Below are positions 34,261-46,954 of a stretch of DNA of 64,000 nt, piece after piece (position 1 is the first letter of the stretch; every line of letters begins with the position of its first letter). The translations under genes and the position numbers were made by a program. The stretch is from Paramacrobiotus metropolitanus (lineage: Eukaryota; Tardigrada; Eutardigrada; Parachela; Macrobiotidae): contig NW_026570312.1 in assembly GCF_019649055.1 (NCBI RefSeq), positions 434,001 through 498,000 of the forward strand, in the 5' to 3' direction. The notes under the pieces were generated by a model. It saw only the letters and a list, made by a program, of their open reading frames with translations, searched no databases and was not told the DNA's origin.

Positions 34261-34529
34261 AACTCGCAGTATTTCCAAAACTCGGTTTTACTCGCATGAA
34301 TAGCGCTAAATTTTAACAGAGGGAATTTCCTTCTGTGCGGTACGATATAACTTAATTTAGTTTACTATCTGTTTACGCGTACGGTTAGTATTACACTGTT
34401 TAGAGTTATTCATCTTACCATGAAATTCAATATGTAAGGTCATACAGTGCATTGCAGGTAGAATAATACAACGGAAAACAATGAAACAATCATCCGCAAC
34501 AGATACACCCCAATCACAACAAGAAAAAT

Positions 34530-35740
34530 TCCTCTACACTGTCCTGCTCGGGAATCGTGCCCATAACGCGTACCGCATTCCCGCGCTGTATCTGTTTAGA
34601 CAAGCGCTGCCGAAAAACTCTTTGGCTCGTTTCTGGCCAGTGGCAGAAATTAGGCAGCTTCCAACCTTGTCCACAAGTTTCTTAGTGCCACCGCTCCAAG
34701 GTCCGTGAATTTCGAACGCCGCCGCAACGAAATCGTATCGTGGCATCAGCCAGCTGTGCTTCGATAACTTTCCCCTTTCGGCTTGCTCCGCAGCGGCTCC
34801 AGCGTCCACGGAGGTGCGATCAATATAGGAAGCCTCGAGTGTGTCAACGCAGGTAACATCTACAGCCAGTGGTTTACCTCGTGCCCATGGTACTAGAGTG
34901 ATGACGTCCGGCCTTTTGTTATCTTTACCCGACAGGCCCTTTGGCTCCATTCTGGCTGGAAAGCCCACTGTCTTAAGGCCCCTGGCGATCTCGCCGCTAA
35001 TACCGTCGTGCCTTGGCAGTCTTCCTGCAAAGCGCTTGCAGCGAAGTCCATGCCGGCCCAACTCATCGACTTGCATGCCGCATACGCAAGCGTGAAGAGT
35101 AACAATAGGCGCTCCCAACCGTAAAGCAACGCTGATTCCGCGTTTTGAAATAGGTTTCCGAGTCAAGCAGCGGGAAGTGCGTGAATCCAGATACCGGATT
35201 CGGGTACTGATACAGCTTTGAGATGCGCGACCTGATCCAGTGATCCACGCAATTAGGCTAATTTGGAGAATGTCGGAAGTGTAGCGGGCGTGCCCCATGC
35301 TAGCACTGAGCACAGTTTTGAGATCAGTGGGCTTAACGAAGAAGCCGAAGCCAAGTAGGCTGGGGGAGCTAGCTCCTCGGTACGTCTGATCCCCAAACCA
35401 CCCAGGCGGAGGGGCATGGATGCTTGCAGCCATGTCGGGTAATCCATTTGGACATTGGTTATGCGCTCGACTGCGTCGCGAAACAGCTGGTCCAACCTAT
35501 ACATCTCTTCCGGGATCATCCATGCGAGTGAAGTACGTAAAATATGCACGACTTTTGGCACACCCAGACAGTTTTTAAGTAAAAACAATGCCTGGTGATT
35601 AGGTATAAGGCGCAGTAGTGTGCACATTAACTCCAGTTCCTCCATCTTTTTTGCGATCATCGGTACCACTCCTGATGGCAACAGAGAAGATTCCAGTAGA
35701 TTGAGCTGGTCAGCCGGCACAACTGTCAGATCAGGGAATA
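34530..35740 (-). mobile_element. Retroelement C-terminal region, second copy
   Basis: Two minus-strand frames (35720-35253, then 35433-34534) encode first RLGGLGIRRTEELAPPAYLA with upstream helical sequence, then the Cys/His cluster and RPDVITLVPWARGKPLAVDV as at 27893-28597. A frameshift lies near 35260. The end, ALWARFPSRTV then a shifted tail, marks the 3' terminus near 34530. This copy extends further 5' than the one at 28 kb, showing that the nuclease-like domain follows a linker typical of reverse transcriptase C-termini. Confidence 0.75.
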
Positions 35741-36094
35741 TTCCATATATTTGGAGTAGAAATTGTGCGGCTGTTTCGAGTACATAGCCTTGTAACTCGA
35801 GAGCGCCAGCGCTTTAGTTATTTTTCATATTTATTCTATCTATGAATTGTTGTACTAGCGTTTGCATTTTTGTTAACTGGACGGCCACTAAAGAGCTTTT
35901 TAAAGCTTCTACCAACATGAAAAATATTAATTTCGGGAATAGAATTAAATAATTATTGCCAAACAAGGTGATAATATAACCGTGTTGACCTTTTCTAACG
36001 GACCTATAATTCTGGCTCTAGGACTCGAGTAGGGTATCAGTCATTTGAGTTTTGTACTACAGAGTAAAAGCTTGGAATTTTTATCTCTTTGCAG

Positions 36095-36507
36095 GTACAT
36101 CGGCAGTATTGAAAGTGGAATAGAACTGATCGAAACGGACGCTTTGACACGATACAAATTCGATCCAGATGACGCCAGTGTTCTTGATGAGCAGCGCGAT
36201 GTGGAGAAAGTTTCCTGCACGACCATGTGTGAGCTATATATTCGCAAGGTACGTGCAGCTCCATAATGCAATGTTAGAAAAAAAAAACAGAAATCACTTA
36301 GTAGAAAACCGTGCAACTAAAGATAACTCCACAGTGGAATTATCTTTAGTTGCACGGTTTTCTACCAAGTGGAATTTCCACTGTATAATTTAATTGCAGA
36401 TCGATGCAGGAAAAAGCATCTGCTGGGCGCATCATCTCATCCAGCACAGTTTCACAAAAGAGCCAGCTGCTCGCCCCATTGTCGTTTTCCGCATGATACG
36501 AGCCTAG
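36095..36507 (+). CDS. Last two exons of an unidentified gene
   Basis: Exon A (36095-36248) follows a strong acceptor (TTATCTCTTTGCAG) and ends at donor GTACGTG. Exon B (36400-36507) follows TTTAATTGCAG and ends at TAG. The frame is continuous (exon A enters in phase 2 and exits in phase 0). Together they encode 86 complete residues, with an acidic first half (GIELIETDALTRYKFDPDDA), three Cys, and a C-terminus HSFTKEPAARPIVVFRMIRA. No domain is recognised. Upstream exons were not found. A retroelement copy occupies 34530-35740 just before exon A, so the gene may be disrupted or have a long intron. Confidence 0.5.
36301..36365. repeat. Perfect inverted repeat in the intron
   Basis: Arms 36301-36326 and 36340-36365 (26 bp each, starting GTAGAAAACCGTGCAAC) are exact reverse complements around a 13-base spacer. 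The hairpin lies wholly within the 151-bp intron of the two-exon fragment. Confidence 0.85.
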
Positions 36508-38469
36508 CGTAAAGAAACTAGTGAAGTACTCGCTCAAAGATATCAGCAATAAGATGATTACACGAAGTAGTTGGCAGACGGCAGTTAGGTGCTTTTAAGG
36601 CCAAGGCTAGTTCGGCTTAATTGAGATGAAGAAGGCCGGTTTTATCGGCCTTCTTCTATTGTCTTCGGTGTTTACTTTCATTCCACTGACCATTGCCCGG
36701 TTTTATGGTTGTTAGTAAAACAAAAGATGTGGATCTCAATTCTGCGTTCTGCATTGCTTTCATCGCAGGTCCGATAACTTGCATAAGCGTTTGTAATGGT
36801 GAGCCGGGCCAGTCACTGCTTGCACCATCATTCAGTTTAGGCAGCTAACTTGAAAAATTCATATTTCATAACCCTGCAGTTTTATAACTTTGATAATGCT
36901 GCCATCTAATAGAGCAGTCTTCATTCTATATAGCCGCTTCTTTTTGCAAAACGACACCTTATGATTATAGCCGTACTAGCCATGGCCTTAAGCAAGCTTT
37001 GAACCGTGTCAATTTTGTTTAAGGAGTCTTTTCTGTCTATCTGCACTCGTACTTTTCGATTTTACTATTTGGCCAGGTTTAAAATCCCAGCTAGAATGTC
37101 ACCCTAGCCGGAAACGGGCTACCTGCTCCACGATGAATAATATTAATATAATCTGTTTAAGCTGTTAACTTGTGCATGCCAAACAGCACTTGATACGTAA
37201 ACATTACTGCGAAATAATAACATGATTTTATTATCGCTCAGCAAAAAATACGTACCAGAATTCCTATCCCACGACTGCACAGGCGAAATTAACATTCTTT
37301 ATGTTGACTTTAAGCTGGTGCTAGTGAGTCGCTGGGGCTAAGTCAAACAACAACATCGTGCTGTAAATCAAAGCTTATTCATTAAATGGTAAGAAAAGGG
37401 GAATTAAAGTATCTCAATTCTCATCCATCATTCGGTCATCCATCTCATTCATCATTCGGTTTGTCCAGAATTAGGAGTATTGTACCGTACAATACATCAG
37501 ATTTTTAGAGCCCTTAATTAAGGGACTGGGTTCAGTACATGACACCAATTTCGTGTACATCCACGGCAATTTTCGCTGTCGCGAACTCCCAGACGCGTTT
37601 TTGCATTGCTTTATGATATTTTGTAGCCAGATAGCCAGAGGATTTGTTACCGTAGGCATGAAATCTGTTTTCGCGTGCATCATTCGACTGCGGAGTTATC
37701 AAGATAACAAAATTCCAAAAAGTTTAAATGTATTCACGTGTACCAAATTTATCCAAAAGTCTCATTATGGACCGCTCTATTTCAAATTTTGCACGTAAAT
37801 GCACATAACCATAAAGATTGTTACACCGATCCAGACTTCCACTATTTTTTCCGAATTTTAAAATAATTTTCAAAATGTTTGAAATTCAATTCAATTTACA
37901 ATTTGAAAAACATGCTAGAACTTGGGATAGGTGTAAGAACGATCTTCATGGTTATGAGAATGTTTCTTCATCCATGTTATACTGTGTAATAATTATTGAG
38001 ATGTACGTATTGATCACGTTTCCTTGTCCACAAAAATTAGGGAAATTTGTAGAAGACAGTTATTGTGGCACCTCGAAGCCCGATATCCCATTGGCTTTGG
38101 CTGGGTTGGAGATGTAACGCAGTGCAGAATTTGTCTAGAATTTTTCCGCATAAGCGCTGAAAATCCTAAGATTGATACTGTGTATTCACCAAAAGAATAC
38201 TTGAAAGATAATTATTTTCCCAAATGCAAAAATTGCTAGTGTTGCAAGTAGCGGAACATTACTGCTGTACAGATAGTGCAATTTCCTGCAGGCATTGGTT
38301 GCGGTTTTTCTGCAAGGCAGAGCTTCGCCAACCAAAAAACCGGTTCTACTGTTATGCACAAAAATTAATGGCTATACAACTGCCGTCAACTTACTGGATA
38401 TGAGCAGGCTGACTTCACTAACTGTTTTATTGAGCTAAGGGTTTTGCGGAGCACGTGCAGTATTTGACA
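36508..38469. other. Intergenic; contains a diverged foldback copy
   Basis: A copy of the foldback arm from 3047-3663 spans about 37547-37965 (CCAAAAGTCTCATTATGGACCG present), with a shortened second arm. No gene was recognised between it and the astacin gene. Confidence 0.5.
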
Positions 38470-41400
38470 ATGGTTTTCTTTAAGTTGCTTTTCTGGTGTA
38501 ACGCCATAGCGGGTATCATCGCGAACTGGGATGATCGCGACTATCATGATGACTGGGATGATGTGGTTGTCGACCTACCCTATGGTGAGTCATGAGCAAT
38601 CATCGGTTAAATTACGTACTTTTGCTTTTGACCGGAAGTTTCTACTAGAAACTTTCTAGTGCTTGCCTTAACTTGAAAACGCATGGCTGCAAGTGCAAGC
38701 TGTGTACGTAATAGTTTTTCGGCCTAACTTCACTGTTTTTCATTGTTTGCGGAAACACTCTTTCCCGTGCGTGGCACATTGCTGTCTGAAATCATCCATA
38801 AAATAGAAGTAAGTATTTCTTGCACCAGGTTTTTGAAAAACAGGAGCACACCAGAAAATCGAGAAACCTTGACTGACCGTGAAAGAAAGGGCGCGCCAGT
38901 TGTGCTCTTTGCTTACGTATTTTGTGAACAATTGTTGGAGCTGTGCCTGCGCTACACAGGAACGCGGCGGAAAGCACACACCAAAATGAATAAAATTGGC
39001 ACAATTTTATTAATAAGCGCTTATGAATGACAAAATCTATCGGCCCAGTTTGGGCAAAGGGACAAAAAAACTATGGCTATCCTAAGCTGTCACTTACTAC
39101 GTAATATTTAATGGGCAATAGCCACCACGATAACAATGACTGCAAGCGCCGGTACACTACTTAATAGTTAAAATTACTACGTTGCTTATAATATTATGTA
39201 TTTGGAAACGCAGCCTGAACTGAAGGCTGAAGGTAATTAAAATCCACGATTTCTGCGCTCATTAGCTGCAGACCATATTATTCCACAATAACCCATGCTC
39301 AGCTCATTTGTATCAAATGTCAAAAACATCAAACATAACACTAAGAACATAATTACAGACTGGGAGATGCGCATGGACCCGGCCACGATGCAAACACATT
39401 TAGCAAACACGAGTTCAGGCGCATTTCTGCAAGACGACATCATGTATGCGGATGACTTTGGCAATCAAAGCAACAGAGATATCATTGCGCGTAAGTTCAA
39501 CGCGTTTTTGATGCCTAGATCAAGCCCGAAGTAATGTGGTGATGTGGTAATGGATAAATACCTTTACTGTATGGGCTTCCGAGCTACAGCAGCTTTACTT
39601 TAACTTAAGATGAAAAAGGGCTTAGTTTATGCATGTAATCATTTATAGCACTGACTATGTCTGTTGAACTACTTCCCACAGAAGTTAGCCGGCTCAGGCT
39701 GTGGCCCAACGGAAAAGTTCCTTTCCAAATAAGCAAATTATTTGGTAATTATGCCAGTTTATGTGGTATTTTACGGACTTTATGTATGTTGCGGACGTTC
39801 GTAATCTGCGACTCCTTAATCACATCGCAATTAAGTAACCTCTTATTGTACTTGTTTCAAAGTTCAATTGTTCTAGCTGCTCAAGATCAGTTTATTATTC
39901 AACATTCTATCTCGCTGATCGAGGCAAAAACGTTCAGATGCGTGACGTTCACAAAAAGAACAGACGAACAGGACTACATCATGTTCCGACCGAGCAACAA
40001 GTACGGTTGCTTATGAAATGGCTAACCGCGAATCTTCACAGATGCAATTCGTTGAGTCGAAGTCAATTATGTTAACAGATAGGCTCAAACTCAGAGAACA
40101 AGCAGTCGAAATTACTTGAAACCAGTGTCACCTTTAGTCAGTGAAAGGCTATTACGTAAAAGGATGCCAGTTATTATTATTATTATCAGTACCAATTTGC
40201 AGTTGCTCCTCTTTCGTGGGATTTCATGGCGGAGCGCAGGCTATATTCTTAGATCCCCGACGCTGTATCCAGATAGGAAGAGTGCAGCACGAGATCCTGC
40301 ATGCACTGGGCCTCTATCACGAGCACAGTAGACCGGACCGCAATACCAGCATAATACTCTATGAAGACCAAATACAGGAAGGTCATGAAGCAGACTTTCG
40401 AATTATTCCCAACATGCCGACATTTGGAACGGCCTACGACCTGGAATCGCTCATGCATTATGGGCCATATGATTTCGCCAAAACCGACCACGAGGTCATG
40501 ATCCCTAAATATTCCGGGAAATCCTATCGCATGGGCCAACGGCTGGGATTAAGTGTGCGCGATGCGGCCAAGTTACGCACCGCCTACCGATGCCAAATTG
40601 AGCAGGAGGACGGCATGGACCAGCCGGTTTCCCCTTTGCCCACATTCTCTGGCGAAGCTATGAGTCCAGAACAGTGTGCTGTGCAGTTCTCCGACAACTG
40701 CAGGCCGAAAATTGGCAGTCGAGATAACTGCTCTTTTATCCTGTCGCTGGAAGTTCGATGCCGCGGTAATGCCAGTGCAGAAGAAATCCACGTCGTGGCC
40801 ACTGCTATGGCGGCACCGCCGCTCCGTGCTATCCGGGTGGCATTGGTCGAAGACCAGATCGAAGCGTTAGCGCTCGCTCCGGTGGCGGAGCAGGTTGTAG
40901 TTCTTCTTATGATGTACTGCTCGGCTCGCGATCCCACATCGAAACTTCCGGGGCTGGCGTTTACGAATTTGCTGGAATTCGTCCTGGACAGCTGCTCTAA
41001 TGTGGTAATAAAACGGAGTGATTTTCAAATCTCACTGAAGCTGAGATCCATTATTTTTTCCAACGTGACAATTGTCTATCTGGAAGACGGTACTTTCAAC
41101 AATTTACCAGATCTCCAGATCGTGGCGTGGCATAAGGATCTTCCACATACTTTCGGCAAAAGTAACCACGAAGGACGCCGGTTCGTCCTTAACTCTTATC
41201 AAGAGTACGATTCCGGCCTTGAAATGCAAGGATTCTTAAAACGATTACACTGTGATTGTCAGTTCGCATGGTTGAGAAAATGGCTAGCGCAGAATACGGC
41301 ACTTAAGCGTTCAGTAAAGCCCGGAGAGGTTTACATGTTGGCTGGTTATATGGGCAGCTTCGGACTACAGGCCACTGACGTGTTTCTTCCTGTGGATTGT

Positions 41401-42588
41401 GCTGCAGAACCATTTCCCTGGAACCTCGACATGATTGATCCTACCCAAACGGCATTCTCCCGCAATGAACCACGATGTCAAAAAAAGCCAGCTAACGTTA
41501 CATACAACAATTACAAGCTACTGCGAACGTTCTCTTCAGATCCGATCGATGTGGAGCAGTGTTTCCTACAGTTCAGTAGGACCTGCGCACCGGATGCATC
41601 CAGATTCCCTTCCGCTGACGATCTGATAGAATACTGCCTGATGAGCTACGTAGCGAACATAACCGCTTTACAAATTAACTGCGCTGGTCTCTCTACCACA
41701 CTGCGAGAAGTGCAAGATATCGCCTTTTCTTTCGCGAAACCTCCCTTGCGAGCCGTCGAACTGCTGTTAACCGACGGAGGTCACGTCGTGTACCATGCCT
41801 TCTCTCCGATCCGAGCGCAGGTTCTCGTTCTTAGCTTGTTCGACTGCGTTGAATCCCGCACAACCGATAAAATATCGAGTCTGGGATTTGGCAATCTAAG
41901 GCGGCTGACGCTGACAGGTTGTCGGGACCTGGTCATTGAGGCTGAGGATTTTATCACGGTTCCCCATATTCAGATGCTGCTCCTATCAAACTCCACGGTA
42001 ACGGGAATGACGGAGATGACCTTTAGCCAACTATTACATCTGGAGGTACTTTCTGTGGAATTCGAAATGAACAGGATGCGTGATAAACTGTTGTTGGATA
42101 AGCAATTTGTTGATTACGTACACAACCTCCACTGCAGCTGTCAGTTTGCTTCGTTCCGGAAATGGCTACAGCAGCGCTTCATTGATAAAATGAAACTCTG
42201 GCACGCCGATGAGATCTTTTTTAAAACCTGGACCGCACAGTCGGTATGCCGAAACCGTGTTATATCCGACAACGGAGCGGTTATAATGCTGCAGGATAAC
42301 GAAGGATTCTTCCGCGAGGATTACCACAAGTGGATCTGCTTGGCTAAAGAAGATTTGTATTTACCGGTGGACTGCGGCATTGCAGAGTTCACTAACGCTT
42401 GGTTATCTGCGGATTACAGCATAACCAATTTTTCTGTCAACGAAACAACATGCAAAAAATCCATTGTAACAGAATGCCCAGGCTTAAATTGCCTATTCAC
42501 GCCACGCCCACTGACATCGAAGAGCGACAGAAAATTCTATGGCGCTTATACGAAAGGTGAATGCGGTTTATTAAAAGCGGCAATTTAA
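38470..42588 (+). CDS. Secreted active astacin metalloprotease with two LRR-like modules
   Basis: Five exons are proposed: 38470-38584, 39359-39490, 39682-39744, 39877-40000 and 40203-42588. All have GT-AG introns and compatible phases (1,1,1,2), giving 939 residues. Residues 1-18 form a signal peptide (MVFFKLLFWCNAIAGIIA). An acidic propeptide with FLQDDI resembles the astacin FxGD switch. The mature domain starts near RLWPNGKVPF (about 88) and has the zinc/catalytic motif HEILHALGLYHEHSRPDRN (His174, Glu175, His178, His184) and Met-turn SLMHYG (Met229, Tyr231). Two modules of about 300 residues follow. Each has a QCxxxF start, KPPLRAV-type strands, LRR-like repeats and a Cys cap (LHCDCQFAWLRKWL, LHCSCQFASFRKWL) resembling an LRRCT. 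All catalytic residues are present, so the enzyme should be active outside the cell. The first exon rests on phase and signal peptide only. Confidence 0.8.
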
Positions 42589-42754
42589 ATTATACCTTTC
42601 TTCCGTACATGTACTCGTACATTGTTTCGTTTTTGTTTTTGGAGAAATAACATGGAATTCATAATTTCTAATGTTTTTTTTAAATCATAATTTCTAATGG
42701 TACGAATCTTTTAGTCGTAATCTATTTTCTTGCATTTTATATTTTTTGAATTTT

Positions 42755-42760
42755 AATAAA
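42755..42760 (+). promoter_or_regulatory. Polyadenylation signal of the first astacin gene
   Basis: AATAAA lies 167 bp after the stop codon in AT-rich DNA, before the next gene, and supports the stop at 42588 as the true end. Confidence 0.5.
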
Positions 42761-43044
42761 CCAACTTGCTAATGCCTGAATCTTGCCAGTTTCCTTACTA
42801 AGAACATATCATTCGAGCACTAAGCGAATGACTGACAAAGTTTGTCAGACAAACTTGTCAACTCTAACGACGAAATGAACTTTCTAATTTTTCCCCGTTG
42901 ATTTTAGCATATCGAAAGCACACTTGCTCAGGCAGGTTGCCGCAGTCACACAACCCGGCAAACGTAACAGTTGCTACAGTTTTTTACAGTGGCTGCAGTG
43001 ATTAAAGGTAGAGCCACGAAGTGATTAAAGGTAGAGCCACGACG

Positions 43045-46000
43045 ATGTTATGTTGCCTTATAGACTGGATGATCAACATCAACCAGCAAGTGACAAGAGA
43101 GCGCAGATCGGAATTCACGACACTGGATGATACAGCGACATTTCATCATTATGACGACCAGGCGCTTAACAATAATTCGGCACTGCAGGATGCAGGTCGT
43201 CTGCCCGATAACGGTATTTGGCCGCAGAACGGCAAAAACATTCCATACTCAATTGACGCTAATTTTGGTAAGTGCATTAAGAAACGCTAACTATTCCGCG
43301 CTGTACAGCCATTAAATTCTCAGAAACGATAACTATTCCGCGCCTGTACAGCCTTTGGAAAGGTTGTACATGCGCGGAATAGTTACACAGCGGAATTCCG
43401 CCGTATAAGTATTAGCTCGGTTATCTGCAAACTGCAATAATGCAAACTTGGCACAATAACATTCACTTTGTTCACAACACAATGCCACCCATCAGGTAAA
43501 TCTATGTTTTTATATGTTTATTACCGTAACGGCCGAAAGTCGTGTCACTGGAAATACTACCCGTATTTTACTGTGAAACTTACAATTAGATGCGGTTGAT
43601 CAAGCGGAAATTCTCGATGCACTCCATGCGATTGAGTCTCGCACCTTGCAATGCTTAACCTTCATCAGAAGAACGAACGAAGATGACTGGATTGCGTTTT
43701 TGAAAACAAATAAGAAAAGGTATGCTTGGCATGTCGCGAATTAAATTCTCTTTTGCACTGGTAGTTGGTGCGGCACGAAAATTCTGCACCTGCTAAATTC
43801 TCAGAGGTGCAACATCGATTTGTTAATAACAGGTTATGGTGTATATTTAAGCGATTCAGATAAAGACTACGACAAGAAGGTGGAGGCACTTTTATGTGCA
43901 CGTCCAACCAGTGTAGCATTAGCGCCGCCAAATACACCGCATGGGAACAGTGAACTACTTTGAACACGAGGGTAGCATTAGCCGGACACTGGACCGTACG
44001 GTTTTGTAATTTATCATGATCACTCGCTTTCTGCCGATGAGTCATAAATACCGTAGATACGAAGTACACGGCTGTTTAGGGTAGCCGTCGCAACCGCTGT
44101 CAGAAATGGTGTTATTAAGTAGAAAATTCGGAAGAGGCGTGCGCGAAAGAGAGTTGCGAGGCAAAGCTGGAAGTAAGCCAAACGCTCGTCGGAGAATGGT
44201 CCGCCATTGACTGGTGGATCCTGTGATGAATTTGAAGCATCTACTGCTTCCGTATCACGCCGCTCCGTTGCGTTCCGTATTACTGCTTCCGTTTTTTACT
44301 GCTTCCGTAGGTGTCAGTCACATGTGGGCAAGCAAGGTGGCCAGCAGAATATAACTTTATCCTACGCCTGCGTCACCCGCGGGACTATCCAACATTTGGT
44401 TCTGCATGCTCTCGGCCTCTTCCATGAACACCACCGCCCGGATCGCGATGACTACGTGGACATTTACTACAATCACACTGACCTTCTCCCCACTGATATC
44501 ATGTTGCGCAGATTCCCAAACATGTCGACGTATGGAACGGATTATGATCTGGAGTCGATCATGCACTATGGTGTGTACGATCTGGCCGATCCACGCCATC
44601 CCAACCGACCGGTGTTCGTTCCCAAAAACCTACCAAAAGGGAAACGCGTCAAACTGGGCCAAAGGCGCTCGCTCAGCGCTAAGGACATCGTCAAGCTGTG
44701 GACGGCGTATAACTGTACCATCCAGAAGGACCGGCCGTTGGGCGTCGAACCCGTTCCGGATTTCCAACGCACTAGGCTGTCGTTAGCGCACTGTCAGACC
44801 TTGACAAAGCTGAAATGCTGCAACATATCCGCGCTAAGCTGCAGCCAATCAAAAACTATCCGATTGTTATGCGACTTCGACACAACCAGTAGAGACTGGA
44901 AGGACGTTTCGACAACGATAGCCACGTTTCCTTTACATGCGATCACCTTACATTTATTTGACAACCATGAACTGCGGAGCGGCGGAAGCGCTACACGCAC
45001 TTTTGATCCGATTCGGCGGCAAATTGTTCTGCTGACGTTCAGCTTCTGTACGGGTGTGTACTCCGCAGCCCTTATATCGTTACTGCGTTTCGCTAATCTG
45101 GTGAACTTCACGGTGAGGTTCTGCTACGAAGTGGTCATAAGGAAAATGGATTTTATTGGGCTGGATCGGCTGGAAATCGTGATCTTCAGTTTCAGCACCA
45201 TACAGAGTTTAGAATGGGACACCTTTAGCATTTTACCGGCACTGAGAATTCTCAGTCTGGAGAACAACATATACACCAATAGGAGTATGCGAATACGGCA
45301 AAATAACGTCAGTTATATGGGAGTGGATCAGCGCGTTGCCTATATTCGGAGACTGCATTGCAGCTGTGATTTTGCCGCTTTTCGTTTATGGAGAAATGCC
45401 AATAAGAATCTACTGTTTAATGTGCTTGAGGGAGAAATTCATTACATTGACGGCGTTATGCGAAACGATGAAATTGCCGCGCGAGAGATTTTTTATCCAG
45501 TTGACTGCCTTGCTGATCCTTTTCCAACTGTGGAAAGCGCGTTTAACTATTCTCAAACGAATTATTCCATAAACGAACCACGGTGTAAGTGCAAAGTTTT
45601 GGATTTTTTTTAGTCTACTAGGGCAGTTTTTTCAGGCCGTGGTTAACAAGCAAACATTTCCAAGACTGTACAAATGCCTAGACTACACTAATCCCATTCT
45701 GCTGTTTTCTTAAGGAAAATGTCCGGATTCAGATACTAAAACGTTCGCTTTCAGGCACTCGGAACACTTTTTTGTACTACTTTATGTCATTTTAAAGCTA
45801 AATGATTTGCATACTTTGTCCGGGAAACCTTTTACTCGCGCAGCATCCGGTTGCCGAGATATTGCGAACCAATATAAGCGCAAAGTTTAAATGCATCGTT
45901 GTGTACCAAAAGTATGGTTATGACCCGGTCTTGTTGAAACTTTGCTGTAAGTGTACACCAATGAGGTTAAGATTATTAACATAGTGAATTCACCGTTCTG

Positions 46001-46809
46001 TACTTTAGGCGGTTTGCCCTCAGCCGTTGAGCGGCCCAACCAAACTGAATCTACCAAAATACCGATTCAGAGACCGGAAACTGCTGGTACCGTAAATTAC
46101 CAAAACAAATAATTTTTATCTGTTAAAGAAATCCTGCTCCGAGTTAATGCTTTTATACAGTTTTTTGTAGGTCGGAACCACTCGAATCCTTATCAAGATA
46201 GCGAGGGTATCAGCCAGTTAACGGACTGATCTACATGTGACGTGCATTTCATTTTTGAAGAACACCTTTTTTTGTCTAGAATGGCCTCTCTTGTTCAATA
46301 CTTCCATGCTTTCGCACCGGTTATTCACGACACCGAGCCCGGAAAAAGGTTGGCCTAGTTTTTGGTGTATTTTGTATTTGGCTGTTTCCCGCTATACATG
46401 AGTCATAGAGACGGACACTTACCTAGACACTACAGCCGCCGCCAACCAGCAAGCTGACTCGGGCAAATGGTTGTATTCTTGCCTGGGTGTACTGGCCGTG
46501 CTGGTTTCCATTCCCGTTATATATTTTATTTGGCGCTGGTCAAAAGAGCACCGTTCCAGTACCAAGAATCCGGCCTCGACGAATACTGATCGTTATTCTG
46601 CCGACAACGGATATCCTATGGGATCTCCAGCTGAAGCGGATCAGTCCATGGAACTATCGGTTCGGAGTCGGGACGACAAAGAGGGTTCCATAAGTTCAGC
46701 TTCCGACATAGTCGAAGCTGCGCAACTGTTAGGTGTCGCACCGGCTGCTGACACTAGCTCCTTAGAGTCTGCATCTGGTGTGGATAAAATGGCGAATACA
46801 GAAAATTAA
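43045..46809 (+). CDS. Membrane-anchored astacin-LRR pseudoprotease
   Basis: Proposed exons are 43045-43267, 43590-43719, 44311-45584, 46009-46086 and 46403-46809. Phases agree (1,2,1,1) and the total is 2,112 bases, or 703 residues. The mature domain starts at GIWPQNGKNIPYSIDANF. The zinc motif reads HLVLHALGLFHEHHRPDRD: the three His are kept (146, 150, 156), but the catalytic Glu is Leu147 (codon TTG at 44396-44398). The Met-turn SIMHYG is intact. One LRR-like module with Cys cap LHCSCDFAAFRLW follows, then NEPRC. Exon 5 supplies a transmembrane helix (about 592-614, SCLGVLAVLVSIPVIYFIW) and an 89-residue Ser/Asp-rich cytoplasmic tail. The 5' start is uncertain because no clear signal peptide is seen, and an upstream exon is possible. 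Intron 1 holds an inverted repeat (about 43323-43385) and intron 3 a foldback-arm relic (45790-45975). Confidence 0.7.
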
Positions 46810-46909
46810 CCTTACGCTCATTGGGAAATAAGAGAGAATTTTGCTATCTACTCTGTACCAGGGGCAGCAGCTATACTGGTGCAAGGCTGATCTTGACCAA
46901 CACTGTGGC

Positions 46910-46915
46910 AATAAA
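46910..46915 (+). promoter_or_regulatory. Polyadenylation signal of the pseudoprotease gene
   Basis: AATAAA lies about 100 bp after the proposed stop at 46807-46809, supporting exon 5 as the terminal exon. Confidence 0.5.
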
Positions 46916-46954
46916 ATTAAAGGATTTCGTTTAGTACCTGGATGATGAGTATGG

